Shown here: positions 6,520 to 6,822 of the stretch, piece after piece
How positions within the stretch are numbered: the first letter of the stretch is position 1
Layout of the letters: each line of letters begins with the position of its first letter
From: Oscillospiraceae bacterium
GTDB lineage: Bacteria; Bacillota; Clostridia; Oscillospirales; Ruminococcaceae
DNA length: 6,822 nt
NCBI GenBank assembly: GCA_018110855.1
Contig: JAGBFZ010000254.1
Coordinates: 1 to 6,822 of the forward strand
Reading direction: 5' to 3'
Program-made: the position numbers and the translations under genes
The notes under the pieces: generated by a model
Database searches by the model: none
Seen by the model: only the letters and a program-made list of their open reading frames with translations
What the model was told of the DNA's origin: nothing

Positions 6520-6822
6520 TTATTCGTGGCAGGCTTCACATTCAGCGATTTTTCCCACAATAGGCTCGGGGTCAACTCCCTGCCTTTTGTAGTAATCCGC
6601 AATTGCACTTTTGAGCGCCTGCTCTGCAAGTACGGAACAGTGTATCTTTGATGCAGGGAGACCGTCAAGAGCTTCAACGACTGCCTTATTTGTGAGCTTT
6701 AGTGCATCGTCAATGCTCTTGCCCATTATCATTTCGGTAGCCATTGAAGAGGTGGCAACAGCCGCTCCGCAGCCGAAGGTCTTGAATTTAACATCGGAGA
6801 TAACTCCGTTATCCACCTTGAT
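6520..6822 (-). CDS. NifU/IscU-like Fe-S cluster scaffold protein, C-terminal part (5' end outside window)
   Basis: Scaffold on which a cysteine desulfurase builds Fe-S clusters before transfer to apo-proteins, in the cytoplasm. The frame is open to the right edge, so this is the last 100 residues of a longer protein; the GTG at 6816 is internal. Seen: VDNGVISDVKFKTFGCGAAVATSSMATEMI with the second scaffold Cys (Cys18 of the fragment), the helical SIDDALKLTNKAVVEALDGLP, and KIHCSVLAEQALKSAI with the third scaffold Cys (Cys62). The first scaffold Cys, normally in an upstream CGD motif, would lie outside the window. The HscA-binding LPPVK motif of E. coli IscU reads LPASK here, consistent with lineages without the Hsc chaperones. 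After the usual IscU end there is a tail of about 20 residues ending in CEACHE, an extra CxxC pair. A cysteine desulfurase gene (iscS/nifS) is expected just upstream, beyond the edge. Family secure; nifU or iscU symbol left open. Confidence 0.92.
   Translation of the reverse strand: MKVDNGVISDVKFKTFGCGAAVATSSMATEMIMGKSIDDALKLTNKAVVEALDGLPASKIHCSVLAEQALKSAIADYYKRQGVDPEPIVGKIAECEACHE

Overview
The window looks like chromosomal DNA from a Gram-positive Clostridia-type bacterium, most likely Oscillospiraceae/Ruminococcus-like. The evidence is a rimO-pgsA gene pair, a clostridial-type FeoB, a stand-alone NifU/IscU scaffold, a strong AAGGAGG ribosome binding site, and a large secreted beta-rich protein with divergent InlB-B-type repeats. 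Base composition is about 48-50% GC in most genes. The genus is an inference; no rRNA or other decisive marker is present.

Layout, left to right: (1) the C-terminal two thirds of feoB (+), cut by the left edge; (2) a bidirectional hairpin terminator; (3) a large leftward gene (-) for a 937-residue secreted multi-module protein with no recognised catalytic domain; (4) a roughly 310-base AT-rich divergent intergenic region with a readable sigma-A-type promoter on each strand; (5) rimO (+) and pgsA (+), overlapping by 17 bases; (6) a 15-bp-stem terminator lying between convergent genes; (7) the C-terminal part of a NifU/IscU-like Fe-S scaffold gene (-), cut by the right edge.

The genes fall into separate transcription units rather than one system. 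FeoB imports ferrous iron, RimO is a radical-SAM enzyme needing two Fe-S clusters, and NifU/IscU builds such clusters, so there is a loose iron/Fe-S theme, but strand changes and terminators argue against a single operon. PgsA starts anionic phospholipid synthesis and is probably translationally coupled to rimO.

The least explained object is the secreted protein. It has a signal peptide, two carbohydrate-binding-like N-terminal modules encoded in a distinctly AT-richer block, three clear InlB-B-type repeats plus a decayed fourth copy displaced toward the C-terminus, and a small C-terminal beta module with no recognisable wall anchor. I see no CRISPR array, insertion sequence, tRNA or rRNA, and no convincing wholly new system; the mosaic secreted protein is the best candidate for novelty.
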